64,000 nucleotides of DNA, taken from the NCBI GenBank assembly GCA_004322275.1, contig SCTA01000007.1, positions 50,456 to 114,455 on the forward strand. Direction: 5' to 3'. The notes beneath the pieces were generated by a model. It did not search any database and was not told the origin of the DNA. It worked only from the letters and a program-made list of their open reading frames with translations. The DNA comes from a bacterium (GTDB lineage Bacteria > Desulfobacterota > Deferrisomatia > Deferrisomatales > BM512). Shown one piece after another: positions 24,093 to 32,222 of this stretch. The translations under genes and the position numbers were made by a program. How positions within the stretch are numbered: the first letter of the stretch is position 1; every line of letters starts with the position of its first letter.

Positions 24093-25535
24093 ATGGATAT
24101 CGGAGAGCTTGAAAAGCTGGACAATTACCGCTGGCGCATCCCGAAATCGGGCGCGATGCTGGTCGACGGCGTCATCTACGCTTCCCAGAAGCTCATCGGA
24201 AAGATAATCGAGGAGAAAGCCGTCGAGCAGGTGAAAAACGTCGCCTGCCTTCCGGGCATCGTCAAGAGCTCGATGGCTATGCCCGACGCCCACTGGGGTT
24301 ACGGCTTCTGCATAGGCGGCGTGGCGGGAATGGACGTGGAGGAGGGGGTGGTCTCGCCCGGAGGAGTGGGCTACGACATAAACTGCGGGGTGAGGCTTTT
24401 GGGAACGAGCCTCGATAAGAGCGACGTAGCGGGTCAAGTCCCGAAGCTGGCTGCTCACCTCTTCAACGCCGTTCCTGCAGGCATCGGCTCTCACGGAACC
24501 CTTAAACTCTCCTACTCGAATCTGAAAAAAGTCCTTCTGGGAGGCTCGGAATGGGCGGTGCGGGAGGGGTTCGGCTGGAAGGAGGACCTCGTCCACACCG
24601 AGGAGGGTGGAAAGCTGCCCGCTTCCGACACCGCCATACTCTCCGAGAGGGCGCTGGAGCGCGGCAAGGGGCAGGTCGGAACTTTGGGGTCCGGCAACCA
24701 CTTTCTGGAAGTCCAGTGGGTAGAGCGGGTTTTCGACGAGAAGACCGCAGGGGTTTTCGGCCTTCGGGAAGGACAGATCGTCATCATGCTGCACTCGGGG
24801 TCGAGGGGGTTCGGGTATCAGGTCTGCGACGATTTTTTAAAAGTGATGGCCCGCTCCGTCGTCAAGAACAAGATATTTCTCCCCGACAGGCAGCTCGCCT
24901 GCTCTCCCGTTAAATCCGAAGAGGGGCAAAGATACCTCGAAGCGATGAACCAGGCCGCCAACTACGCTTGGGCTAACCGGCAGGTGATGGCCCACGTTAC
25001 GCGCGAGGTTTTCTCAGATTTTTTCGGCGAGTCCCCGGAAAACCTCAGGATGAATCTCATCTATGACGTGTGCCACAACATAGCCAAATTCGAGACCCAC
25101 AACGTCGAGGGCAAGAAAAGAAAACTGCTGGTTCACCGGAAGGGGGCGACGAGGGCTTTCGGCCCCGGAGCGCCGGGACTGCCGGACATTTACAATAAAA
25201 CCGGCCAGCCGGTGCTCATACCCGGTGATATGGGGAGGGCCTCTTGGGTCCTGGCCGGGACGAAGGAGGCGATGGACGAGACCTTCGGCTCCTCCTGCCA
25301 CGGTGCGGGGAGGGCGCTTTCGAGAAGCGCCGCCAAGAAGCTTAAATCGGGCGCGGAGGTGAGCCGCGAACTCCACGAAAGGGGAATAGAGGTGTTTTCC
25401 ACGGAGATGGGGACGCTGGCCGAGGAAATGTCCGAAGCCTACAAGGACGTAGACGACGTCGTCGAAGCCGTCTGCGGGGCGAAGATCGGCAGAAAGGTCG
25501 CGAGGCTCCGGCCCCTCGCCGTAGTCAAGGGGTGA
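24093..25535 (+). CDS. rtcB: RNA-splicing ligase RtcB
   Basis: RtcB joins 2',3'-cyclic phosphate or 3'-phosphate RNA ends to 5'-OH ends using GTP and manganese, repairing or splicing tRNA and other RNA. The metal-binding and active-site blocks are complete: AMPDAHWGYGFCIGGVAG, GVGYDINCGVRL, GSGNHFLEVQ, HSGSRGFGYQVC, HRKGATRAFGPG and SCHGAGRALSR, which holds the guanylated histidine. 480 residues, no intein. No RtcA cyclase or RtcR regulator is nearby; the archease directly upstream is its partner. Confidence 0.98.
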   Translation: MDIGELEKLDNYRWRIPKSGAMLVDGVIYASQKLIGKIIEEKAVEQVKNVACLPGIVKSSMAMPDAHWGYGFCIGGVAGMDVEEGVVSPGGVGYDINCGVRLLGTSLDKSDVAGQVPKLAAHLFNAVPAGIGSHGTLKLSYSNLKKVLLGGSEWAVREGFGWKEDLVHTEEGGKLPASDTAILSERALERGKGQVGTLGSGNHFLEVQWVERVFDEKTAGVFGLREGQIVIMLHSGSRGFGYQVCDDFLKVMARSVVKNKIFLPDRQLACSPVKSEEGQRYLEAMNQAANYAWANRQVMAHVTREVFSDFFGESPENLRMNLIYDVCHNIAKFETHNVEGKKRKLLVHRKGATRAFGPGAPGLPDIYNKTGQPVLIPGDMGRASWVLAGTKEAMDETFGSSCHGAGRALSRSAAKKLKSGAEVSRELHERGIEVFSTEMGTLAEEMSEAYKDVDDVVEAVCGAKIGRKVARLRPLAVVKG

Positions 25536-25594
25536 GCGCAGCCCCAAAATACATTACCTTGACCATGTGGTCCCAGGACCCCAGCTTCAATAAA

Positions 25595-25623
25595 TAAAAA
25601 AGGCGACCGCGCAGTCGCCTTTT
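25595..25623. terminator. bidirectional terminator between rtcB and trpS
   Basis: GGCGAC and GTCGCC pair around CGCGCA, with A-run to the left and TTTT to the right, so it can end both the convergent rtcB and trpS transcripts. Confidence 0.88.
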
Positions 25624-25641
25624 ATGCGTTCCTGTTTAAGC

Positions 25642-26610
25642 CTAATAAGCCAGCCCGACCCGCTTTCTTACGTCGGCGATGGTTTTTCCGGCGACGGCGC
25701 GGGCCTTTTCCGCTCCGTTCTTCAGAATCTTCCTTATCTCTTCGGGATTCTGGGAGAGTTCTTCGTAGCGGGCGCGGTTGGGCTCGAACCTGTTCCAGAT
25801 TATCTCGATAAGTTCTTTCTTAACGTCGGAATACTTAAGGCCGCCGACGAGATACCTCTGCCTCATCGCCTCACGCTCGCTCTCGCTGACGAAGAGCCGG
25901 TAGATCGCGTAGAGATTGCATTTGTCCGGGTCTTTGGGGGCCTCGATGGGCGAGGCGTCGGTTACTATCGACATCACCGACTGCTTCAGCGCCTTTTTGG
26001 TGGTGAAGATGTCTATGGTGTTGCCGTAGGATTTCGACATTTTCTGCCCGTCGGTGCCGGGAATTACCGCGACGGATTCGTCAATCTCCGGCTCGGGGAT
26101 GGTGAAGGTCTCGCCGAAGGAGTTGTTGAACTTTATCGCGAGGTCGCGCGCAACCTCGATGTGCTGCTTCTGGTCGCGGCCCACGGGCACCACGTCGGAG
26201 TGGTAGAGGAGAATGTCAGCCGACATGAGGACGGGGTAGGCGAAAAGGCCGTGGCTGGCGATAATCCCCTTGGCGACCTTGTCCTTGTAGGAGTGGCAGC
26301 GTTCCAGAAGACCCATAGGGGTTATCGTGGAGAGCACCCAGGTGAGTTCCTGAACCTCGATGATGTCGGATTGCACCCAGAAGGTGGTCTTTTCGGGGTC
26401 GATGCCCAGCGCGAGGAAGGTGGCGGCGGTGTCGAAGGTGTTTTTCGCGAGAGTAGCGCCGTCCTGCACCGTGGTCATGGCGTGGTAGTTGGCGATAAAG
26501 CAGAAGAGGTCCGCGCTTTCCTGGTGGCGGATCATCTTCTCCATCATGCCGAAATAGTTGCCGATGTGAAGGGTGCCGGAGGGCTGGATGCCCGAAAGGA
26601 TTCTTTTCAT
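25642..26610 (-). CDS. trpS: tryptophan-tRNA ligase
   Basis: This class I synthetase charges tRNA-Trp. The HIGH motif reads GTLHIGNYFG and the KMSKS motif is KMSKSYGNTI. GIQPSGTLHIG immediately after the start is the usual N-terminus of the family, which favours ATG at 26610 over an in-frame start at 26688; the product is then about 322 residues. It lies 74 bases downstream of the TlpA-like gene on the same strand and may be co-transcribed with it. Confidence 0.97.
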   Translation of the reverse strand: MKRILSGIQPSGTLHIGNYFGMMEKMIRHQESADLFCFIANYHAMTTVQDGATLAKNTFDTAATFLALGIDPEKTTFWVQSDIIEVQELTWVLSTITPMGLLERCHSYKDKVAKGIIASHGLFAYPVLMSADILLYHSDVVPVGRDQKQHIEVARDLAIKFNNSFGETFTIPEPEIDESVAVIPGTDGQKMSKSYGNTIDIFTTKKALKQSVMSIVTDASPIEAPKDPDKCNLYAIYRLFVSESEREAMRQRYLVGGLKYSDVKKELIEIIWNRFEPNRARYEELSQNPEEIRKILKNGAEKARAVAGKTIADVRKRVGLAY

Positions 26611-26684
26611 TTGCCCCGATTGACTCCCGAGTGCGCTTGTTTCCGAGAAAAAGGGATTATCGGGAAGATGGAGGCGGGTGTCAA

Positions 26685-27224
26685 TCATTCAGAGGCGAGA
26701 AAGTCCACGAGGGTGTCGATTTTCTTCGCCGTGGAGCGGTCGAAGCCGAGAAAGTCTCCCCTTACGGCTCCCTGCCGGTCTATTACGAAAATTCTGGGAA
26801 TGCCGGAGACGCCGTAGGCCATCGAGGTGGCCTGATCGGTCCTCACCACGGTGTAGGGAACCGGCTTGGCCTTCAGAAAAGCGTCGAGTTCGCCGGGATT
26901 CTGGTCGAGGTTCATCCCGAGAACTTCGACGCCTTTGGCGCTCAGCCTGTTATGGAGCCCGGCAAGATGCGGGATAGCTTCGCGGCAGGGCGGGCACCAG
27001 GTCGCCCAGAAGTCGAGGACGACGATCTTGCCTTTGTAATCCGAGAGCCTGACCCTTTTTCCTGAAACCGAAGGCAGGTCGAAGGGAGGGGGGGGCGGTT
27101 GACCGGCTTTGGTCCCCGCTACGCCGGTCTGGCCGGATTGCTCCGATTTTGAACAGCCCGTCGCCGGGAGGACGAAGACGAGGAGCAGGGCGATAAAAAG
27201 TAAACGAGTGCTGAATTTTTTCAT
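26685..27224 (-). CDS. TlpA-family thioredoxin-like lipoprotein
   Basis: About 179 residues. The N-terminus (MKKFSTRLLFIALLLVFVLP, then ATGCSK) is a lipoprotein signal with cysteine 24 as the acylated residue, followed by a proline-rich linker. The thioredoxin fold holds WATWCPPCRE, the typical reducing CxxC of TlpA/ResA proteins, and the cis-proline GIPRIFVID. It likely reduces disulfides outside the cytoplasm, for example in cytochrome c maturation. ATG at 27224 follows GGCGG. It is the fifth protein-coding gene from the sigma factor at 28818 in a likely redox operon. Confidence 0.92.
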   Translation of the reverse strand: MKKFSTRLLFIALLLVFVLPATGCSKSEQSGQTGVAGTKAGQPPPPPFDLPSVSGKRVRLSDYKGKIVVLDFWATWCPPCREAIPHLAGLHNRLSAKGVEVLGMNLDQNPGELDAFLKAKPVPYTVVRTDQATSMAYGVSGIPRIFVIDRQGAVRGDFLGFDRSTAKKIDTLVDFLASE

Positions 27225-27274
27225 TTCGCCGCCGTATCGCAAGAGGGCGCGGACCGCGCCCCGAAATTTCACTT

Positions 27275-27460
27275 TCAGCCGCGGCCGCCGGAATGCGCAT
27301 GGCCGCAGGAAGACCTTCCTTTTGTAGCGAAAGGGGAGAAAGACCGAAGCATCTTTTCCCCGCAAACCGGGCAGCGGGCCTCCCCGGCTTCCGAAGACGA
27401 TTTAAGTATTATCTCCGTTTTTTCGCCGCATTTTTTGCAGAGAAACTCGAAGATGGGCAT
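27275..27460 (-). CDS. FmdB-family zinc-ribbon protein
   Basis: 61 residues starting MPIFEFLCKKCG, the classic FmdB start (usually MPxYEYxCxxCG), with a second pair CPVCG at about residues 30-34. The four cysteines form a zinc ribbon; a Ser/Gly/His-rich tail (SSCGHAHSGG) follows. Function of the family is poorly known; links to formamidase and methanol gene regulation gave the name. Its ATG overlaps the thioredoxin TGA (ATGA). Confidence 0.88.
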   Translation of the reverse strand: MPIFEFLCKKCGEKTEIILKSSSEAGEARCPVCGEKMLRSFSPFATKGRSSCGHAHSGGRG

Positions 27461-27795
27461 CAAAGGGCCTTTTTGATGTTCTCCACTATGTTGGGCTTGG
27501 GGACCGCGCCGATGATTTCAAGCTCGGGGAGGTTTAGTCCGCCCTTGAAGAACTTCATGTTGGGAATCCCCCTCACGTCGAACTTTCTCGGAGTGACGGG
27601 ATTGTCGTCCACGTTCATTTTCGCGAATACTATCTTGCCTTTGTATTCGACGGCAAGCTCTTCGAGCACCGGGGTAATCATCCTGCAGGGGCCGCACCAG
27701 GGCGCCCAGAAATCAAGAAGGACAGGCAGGGGCGATTTCAATACCTTCTCTTCAAAGTCGGTGTCGTTGACGATAAGCATATTTTCACTTGCCAT
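27460..27795 (-). CDS. trxA: thioredoxin
   Basis: 111 residues with the canonical active site WAPWCGPCRM at about residues 30-39 and the cis-proline GIPNMKFF. It is cytoplasmic, with no signal peptide. It lies downstream of the ECF sigma and zinc anti-sigma genes on the same strand, which recalls the SigR-RsrA-TrxA circuit of Streptomyces, where thioredoxin re-reduces the anti-sigma factor. Two hairpins (27813-27848 and 27854-27869) occupy its leader. Confidence 0.94.
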   Translation of the reverse strand: MASENMLIVNDTDFEEKVLKSPLPVLLDFWAPWCGPCRMITPVLEELAVEYKGKIVFAKMNVDDNPVTPRKFDVRGIPNMKFFKGGLNLPELEIIGAVPKPNIVENIKKAL

Positions 27796-27812
27796 TTGCT
27801 GCTCCTTTATTG

Positions 27813-27869
27813 AGGACTTGCCCTAAAGCCTATTTTCGGACAAGTCCTGAATTTGCGCCGACCGGCGCA
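27813..27869 (-). other. two hairpins in the thioredoxin leader
   Basis: AGGACTTG (27813-27820) pairs with CAAGTCCT (27841-27848), and TGCGCC (27854-27859) pairs with GGCGCA (27864-27869). No long T-run follows either, so they may be processing, pausing or stabilising structures between the 22-residue peptide gene and trxA. Confidence 0.5.
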
Positions 27870-27881
27870 TCAACACGAGCT

Positions 27882-27950
27882 TCAGCCGCCGCCCTTTGCG
27901 ATGACGATAATGAATATTACAGCGGCAATAAGCAAAATCACGTCAAGCAT
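27882..27950 (-). CDS. 22-residue single-span membrane peptide
   Basis: ATG at 27950 comes two bases after the anti-sigma stop codon, and the frame closes with TGA at 27882-27884. The product is hydrophobic from residue 3 to 18 (VILLIAAVIFIIVIA) and ends K-G-G-G, so it would sit in the inner membrane. The coupled position directly behind a sigma/anti-sigma pair and the clean membrane composition argue for a real gene. It is too short for family assignment; translation is unproven. Confidence 0.55.
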   Translation of the reverse strand: MLDVILLIAAVIFIIVIAKGGG

Positions 27951-27952
27951 AT

Positions 27953-28204
27953 CTATTTCTTCGATTCGCAGTTCTTCTTCAGGAAGTCGTGCAGTTTCGT
28001 ATGAACGTTATCGGGTATGGAAACTTCCTTGCCCGCCGTATTGTAAAGTTTAACAGTTTTTTTGAGAGTGTTTAAAAAAGCTATGCAAGGCGAGCAGCCT
28101 TCCATGTGTTTTTCGATATCGTCGCAAATCTTCGGGTCAATTTCCTCGTCGATATACTCGCTCAGTTTTTCGAGGATTTCCCTGCAGGTAAGCTGTTTGC
28201 TCAC
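27953..28204 (-). CDS. zinc-binding anti-sigma factor (RsrA/ZAS-like)
   Basis: 83 residues, soluble. The ZAS signature HxxxCxxC reads HMEGCSPC (His33, Cys37, Cys40), with Cys7 in LTCREIL. The spacing 7-33-37-40 equals that of RsrA (11-37-41-44), where Cys11 and Cys44 form the redox-switch disulfide. Cys27 and Cys80 are extra. It should hold the sigma factor inactive until thiol oxidation or zinc loss. ATG overlaps the sigma stop by four bases. Confidence 0.9.
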   Translation of the reverse strand: MSKQLTCREILEKLSEYIDEEIDPKICDDIEKHMEGCSPCIAFLNTLKKTVKLYNTAGKEVSIPDNVHTKLHDFLKKNCESKK

Positions 28205-28818
28205 GAATCGCTTCCTTCCGTCGTGGAGAGTTCCTCGGGGCCGAAATGGGAGCTCAGAATCTCCCTCAGAAAAATCCGGGCCCTGTGAAGTCTCGTTTTT
28301 ACAGCCCCTTCGTTTATTCCCATAATCTCCGCCGTCTCGGCTGTGGAAAGACCCTCCATGTCGCGCATGAGGACAACTTCCCTGTATCCCTCCGGCAGCT
28401 TCGCAATCGCCTTTTCCATAATTGCCCGGACTTCCTCTTTTTGCGCCGCATCGGCCGGGTCCATGTCCCAGTCGCGGATATGCCTCTTTTTCAGTTCCTC
28501 GTGAGAGGGCAGCGGCAACTCTTCTATAGAGGTCTCGGGCCTGTGCTTCCGAAAGTGCATGAAAGCGTGGTTGGTGGCTATCCTGTATACCCAGGTATAA
28601 AAAGAAGAATTGCCTTTGAAAGAGTTCAGATTCTTGAAGGCGCTCAGATACGTCTCCTGCAAAAGCTCTTCGGCGTCGGAACTGTTCTGCGTCAATCTGA
28701 GGAGGTGGGAGAAGACCTTCGCCTCGGTTCCGGTCACAAGTTCCTCAAAGGCGCTAAAGTCACCTTCCCTGGCCCTTTTGACGAGTTCTGCCTCCTCTTT
28801 GTATTTTTCTTCAGTCAT
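28201..28818 (-). CDS. ECF sigma factor (RpoE/SigR-like)
   Basis: 205 residues. Region 2 is at about 25-95 (AEELLQETYLSAFKNL then FYTWVYRIATNHAFMHFRK) and region 4 at about 140-195 (LPEGYREVVLMRDMEGLS, AEIMGINEGAVKTRLHRAR). Group-typical length. It begins an operon with its zinc anti-sigma factor, a tiny membrane peptide, thioredoxin, FmdB and TlpA. By analogy with SigR it probably answers thiol-oxidative stress; that is inferred from the neighbours. Confidence 0.94.
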   Translation of the reverse strand: MTEEKYKEEAELVKRAREGDFSAFEELVTGTEAKVFSHLLRLTQNSSDAEELLQETYLSAFKNLNSFKGNSSFYTWVYRIATNHAFMHFRKHRPETSIEELPLPSHEELKKRHIRDWDMDPADAAQKEEVRAIMEKAIAKLPEGYREVVLMRDMEGLSTAETAEIMGINEGAVKTRLHRARIFLREILSSHFGPEELSTTEGSDS

Positions 28819-28934
28819 TTAGATGGTTCCAGCCGGGAAAGGTGACGGACAATTTTGATAATTAATTATACCCCGAGAATAGCCAACGTATTGGATCGAA
28901 GCAATTTAAAATTTTCTCAAAGCCCCCTTTTTCT

Positions 28935-28950
28935 CCACAATATGTTGTGG
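28935..28950. promoter_or_regulatory. NrdR box 1
   Basis: CCACAATATGTTGTGG has six-base palindromic arms and agrees with the NrdR consensus ACACWATATATWGTGT at 13 of 16 positions. It lies 82 bases before nrdD. Confidence 0.75.
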
Positions 28951-28966
28951 TAAGATTCCTTTCCGA

Positions 28967-28982
28967 TACAACATCTCGGGTT
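28967..28982. promoter_or_regulatory. NrdR box 2
   Basis: ATACAACATCTCGGGT matches the NrdR consensus at 11 of 16 positions. Its start is 32 bases after that of box 1, the three-helical-turn spacing typical of NrdR box pairs, which supports a site that would be weak alone. Confidence 0.6.
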
Positions 28983-29031
28983 GGTGCGGGATGGTTAACC
29001 ATTTGATTTTTTTGGCGAAAGGAGTCTCACC

Positions 29032-31170
29032 GTGGCTGATGTGATGGATATAACGGGGCGCATCGCTTCCAAAGATTCCAGCGCGACCGACAGGGCGCTC
29101 TTCATACGCACCTCAAAGATGGAGATCGTCGAGTGGAGCCATCGCCACATCGTAGATACCCTCATCCGGGAGACCTTTCTCGACGAGGGAACCGCGCGCA
29201 AGGTGGCCGACGCCGTCGAGCAGGTCATCCTCAATTCCAGGATAGAGATTCTTACCGCCCCGCTCGTACGCGAGCTGGTTGACGCCAAGCTGATCGAGAT
29301 GGGGCTCGAAGAAGCGCGCAGGATGCATACGCGCCTCGGTATGCCGCTCTACGACGTCGAAGAGCTCCTCGTGAACCACAACAAGGAAAACGCCAACGTC
29401 CCCCACGGCCCCGAGGCGACCAATCTGACGCTGGCCGAGAACATAAAGAAGGAATACGCGCTCCTCGCGGTCTTTTCGCAGGCGGTGGGCGACGCCCACA
29501 TGAGGGGCGACATTCACCTTCACGACCTCGGCTTCATCGACCGTCCCTATTGCTCCGGCCAGTCCCTCGAATACCTCAAGAAATTCGGCCTTAACCTCCC
29601 CAACAGCCTCGCCGTGGCGCGCCCCGCCAGGCACGCGGACGTTCTTCTCGCCCACATGGTCAAGTTCGCCGCCGCCCTCCAGTCGAATTTCGCCGGGGCC
29701 ATCGGCTGGGACGCCGTAAACCTCTTTTTTGCGCCCTATCTTGTCGAGCTTAGCGACAAAGAGGTGCGCCAGCTCGCCCAGATGATGATCTACGAGTTCT
29801 CCCAGCAGGCGGTCGCGCGCGGCGGGCAGGCCATCTTCACCGATCTCAACCTCTACTGGGAGGTTCCGAAGCACTTCGAGGACGTGCCCGCGATAGGCCC
29901 CGGCGGGGAGTTCACCGGGAAGACCTACGGCGAGTATGAAAAGGAGGCGCAACGCTTCGTCAAGGCGATCTTCGAGTGCTACCTCGAAGGCGACGCCTGC
30001 GGACGGCCCTTCTTCTTCCCCAAGCCCCTTGTCCACATCACCGAGAAGTTTTTCAAGACCGAGGGCCACGAAGAGTTTCTGGACCTTATCTGCAAGGTTT
30101 CCTCGGAGAAGGGGACGACCTATTACGTTTTCGACCGCGGCGATACCGCTAAGATATCGGAGTGCTGCAGGCTCTCCTTCAAGCTCGAAAAGCAGGATCT
30201 CGACGACGCGAAGCAGCCCTGGAAGATGCGCTACTCCGCCCTCCAGAACGTGACTGTCAACCTGCCGCGCCTCGCCTACAAGGCCAAAGGCGACGACCAG
30301 AAGCTCTTCGGCGAGCTGACCAACATGCTGGAGCTGGCGAGGACCGCCCACCTGGAGAAGAAAGCCTTCATTGAAAAGCTCCTCAGCCAGGGCGAAAACG
30401 GCCCTCTGGCGCTCCTCACCATGAACCGCGACGGCCAGTCCTATCTTAGGATGCACAGGGTGAGCTACCTCATCGGCATGGTCGGACTCAACGAGATGGT
30501 GAAGATTCACACCGGGGAGGAGCTGCACGAGAGCGACGCCGCTTTCCGGTTCGGCCTTAGGGTCATCGCCCACATGAAACTTCTCACCGACAAGTTCTCG
30601 CGCCACGAGAAGATGCACTTCGTCCTCGAACAGACCCCGGCGGAATCCACCGCCTACCGCTTCGCGCGGCTGGACCTCAAGCACCATTCCCCCGAGGCGG
30701 GGAGGGTTGTCAGGGGGGACATCGCGAGGGGCGAGGTCTACTATTCCAACTCCACCCAACTCCACGTCGGGTGCGAGGTCGGCCCGGTGGACAGGGTGGC
30801 CCGCGAGGGGCTTTTCCACCCCCTCATCGAGGCGGGAGCGATTACCCACGTCTGGCTCGGTGAGCAGCATCCCTCCTCGGCGAGCCTTGCGAATTTCGTG
30901 AAGAAGGTTTTCACCAACACCCTTAACGACCAGATAGCCTTCAGCCCGGAATTCACCACCTGCACCGCCTGCTGGCGCACCTCGCGCGGCCTTTCGGACA
31001 CCTGCCCGAGCTGCGGCAGCGACGAGGTGGAGGGCATCACGCGCATAACCGGTTATTTCACCAAGATAAGCTCCTGGAACCACGGGAAACTCGGGGAACT
31101 CTCCGAGCGTATGAGAAACACCGGCTTCTTCGACGCCAAAGCGCCGTCGGACGAAGCGAAGAACTGCTGA
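29032..31170 (+). CDS. nrdD: anaerobic ribonucleoside-triphosphate reductase (class III)
   Basis: This glycyl-radical enzyme makes deoxyribonucleotides without oxygen. Residues ~25-110 form an ATP-cone regulatory domain (IRTSKMEIVEWSHRHIVDTL...). The catalytic barrel follows, and the C-terminus has the zinc site CTACWRTS...CPSCGS and the glycyl-radical loop RITGYFTKISSWNHGKLGEL, with the radical glycine in TGY. 712 residues, normal. GTG at 29032 has AAAGGAG upstream. A glutaredoxin-like gene and the activase nrdG follow in the same transcript; NrdR boxes lie upstream. Confidence 0.97.
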   Translation: MADVMDITGRIASKDSSATDRALFIRTSKMEIVEWSHRHIVDTLIRETFLDEGTARKVADAVEQVILNSRIEILTAPLVRELVDAKLIEMGLEEARRMHTRLGMPLYDVEELLVNHNKENANVPHGPEATNLTLAENIKKEYALLAVFSQAVGDAHMRGDIHLHDLGFIDRPYCSGQSLEYLKKFGLNLPNSLAVARPARHADVLLAHMVKFAAALQSNFAGAIGWDAVNLFFAPYLVELSDKEVRQLAQMMIYEFSQQAVARGGQAIFTDLNLYWEVPKHFEDVPAIGPGGEFTGKTYGEYEKEAQRFVKAIFECYLEGDACGRPFFFPKPLVHITEKFFKTEGHEEFLDLICKVSSEKGTTYYVFDRGDTAKISECCRLSFKLEKQDLDDAKQPWKMRYSALQNVTVNLPRLAYKAKGDDQKLFGELTNMLELARTAHLEKKAFIEKLLSQGENGPLALLTMNRDGQSYLRMHRVSYLIGMVGLNEMVKIHTGEELHESDAAFRFGLRVIAHMKLLTDKFSRHEKMHFVLEQTPAESTAYRFARLDLKHHSPEAGRVVRGDIARGEVYYSNSTQLHVGCEVGPVDRVAREGLFHPLIEAGAITHVWLGEQHPSSASLANFVKKVFTNTLNDQIAFSPEFTTCTACWRTSRGLSDTCPSCGSDEVEGITRITGYFTKISSWNHGKLGELSERMRNTGFFDAKAPSDEAKNC

Positions 31171-31184
31171 CGGAGGGTGCAGTC

Positions 31185-31430
31185 ATGACTCTTTTTACCA
31201 AGGAACATTGCGAAAAGTGCGAGTACGTGAAGCAGAACTTCGATCTTCACGCTCTGGGGATCAAGATAGAGGTTCTCGGGCCGGAAAATCCCGACGCTCT
31301 GGCGCACCTCGCCTGGCACGGGCTCGTCGGGGTGGCCGAAAAGCTTCTTCCGATTCTCGTTCTCGACGACAGCTCCCACATTGCGGGGGCGATCAACATC
31401 AAGAAATATCTGTCGGATTACGCGCACTGA
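31185..31430 (+). CDS. glutaredoxin/NrdH-like redoxin
   Basis: 81 residues beginning MTLFTKEHCEKCEYVKQNF, the thioredoxin-fold strand and CxxC active site (Cys9 and Cys12) of glutaredoxin-like proteins. A cis-proline region reads LLPILVLDD. Sitting between nrdD and nrdG, it may deliver electrons to ribonucleotide reduction, although many class III enzymes use formate or thioredoxin. GGAGGG precedes its ATG. Its TGA overlaps the nrdG ATG. Confidence 0.85.
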   Translation: MTLFTKEHCEKCEYVKQNFDLHALGIKIEVLGPENPDALAHLAWHGLVGVAEKLLPILVLDDSSHIAGAINIKKYLSDYAH

Positions 31431-32170
31431 TGAACGGTCTCCCCGCCGTAAAGGGGTTTATCGAGACTAGTTTCGTGGATTGGGCGGGGAAGGTGGCCTC
31501 TGTGGTCTTCCTTCCCCGCTGCAATTTTTCCTGCCCCTATTGCCACAACCACAGGCTTGTAAACGACCCCGAAAGCTACCGCACCTTTGCGCTCGACGAG
31601 GTGCTGGAGAGGATGGAAGCGCTGCGCGGCTGGCTTGACGGAGTGACCGTCACCGGCGGAGAGCCGACTGTCCATCGGGAACTTCCCTCGCTTCTCAAAA
31701 TATTCAGGGACCGGGGCTGGCAGGTGAAGCTCGACACCAACGGATCGAACCCGGCGATGCTGGGCGAGCTTGTAACCGGCGGCCTCGTCTCCGCCGTCTC
31801 CCTCGATGTCAAGGCCCCCCTCGAAGAGATACCCTACAGGCGCAACGCGGGCAGGGGAGCGGACCCCTCCGCCGTAAGGCGCTCGCTCGAAATTATCGCC
31901 CGCTCCGGCCTGCCCGCAGAGCTTCGCACGACCGTCCATCCAAGCCTCCTCAGCGTTGCGGAGATGGCCCGCATCATCACGCAAACCTCTGAAATATTCG
32001 GTGGTTACAAAACAATTAAATGGCAGGCTTGCCAGGTTTCGGATACACTCGACCACTCGCTTTCAAAGACCGGAGCGCCGGACAGGGAAGTTCTCTCAAG
32101 GCTGGTCTCGGAGGCGGAAGAGCTGGCTAAAACCTCTGGGCACTTGACAGAGGGCGGTCCTACCTCATAA
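31430..32170 (+). CDS. nrdG: anaerobic ribonucleotide reductase activating protein (radical SAM)
   Basis: 246 residues. [11 protein letters not shown] at about residues 28-38 is the CxxxCxxC cluster motif of radical-SAM activases, and [12 protein letters not shown] is the SAM-binding GGE segment. In context it installs the glycyl radical in NrdD. The family form is the longer TIGR02495-like one rather than the E. coli 154-residue form. ATG at 31430 is used because it overlaps the redoxin stop and gives a normal N-terminus ([20 protein letters not shown]). Confidence 0.93.
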   Translation: MNGLPAVKGFIETSFVDWAGKVASVVFLPRCNFSCPYCHNHRLVNDPESYRTFALDEVLERMEALRGWLDGVTVTGGEPTVHRELPSLLKIFRDRGWQVKLDTNGSNPAMLGELVTGGLVSAVSLDVKAPLEEIPYRRNAGRGADPSAVRRSLEIIARSGLPAELRTTVHPSLLSVAEMARIITQTSEIFGGYKTIKWQACQVSDTLDHSLSKTGAPDREVLSRLVSEAEELAKTSGHLTEGGPTS

Positions 32171-32222
32171 TCTCCCGCTTTTACGGCGAAACCGGGTCTC
32201 ATTTCAGGGGTTACAGGGAGCC

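Noticed and set aside
29113..31083. A 656-codon open frame antisense to nrdD
   Set aside because: It mirrors the real gene's codon bias in GC-rich DNA, has no domain, and the sense strand encodes a complete NrdD with zinc and glycyl-radical motifs. The same applies to other long antisense frames, such as those opposite atpA and hemA.
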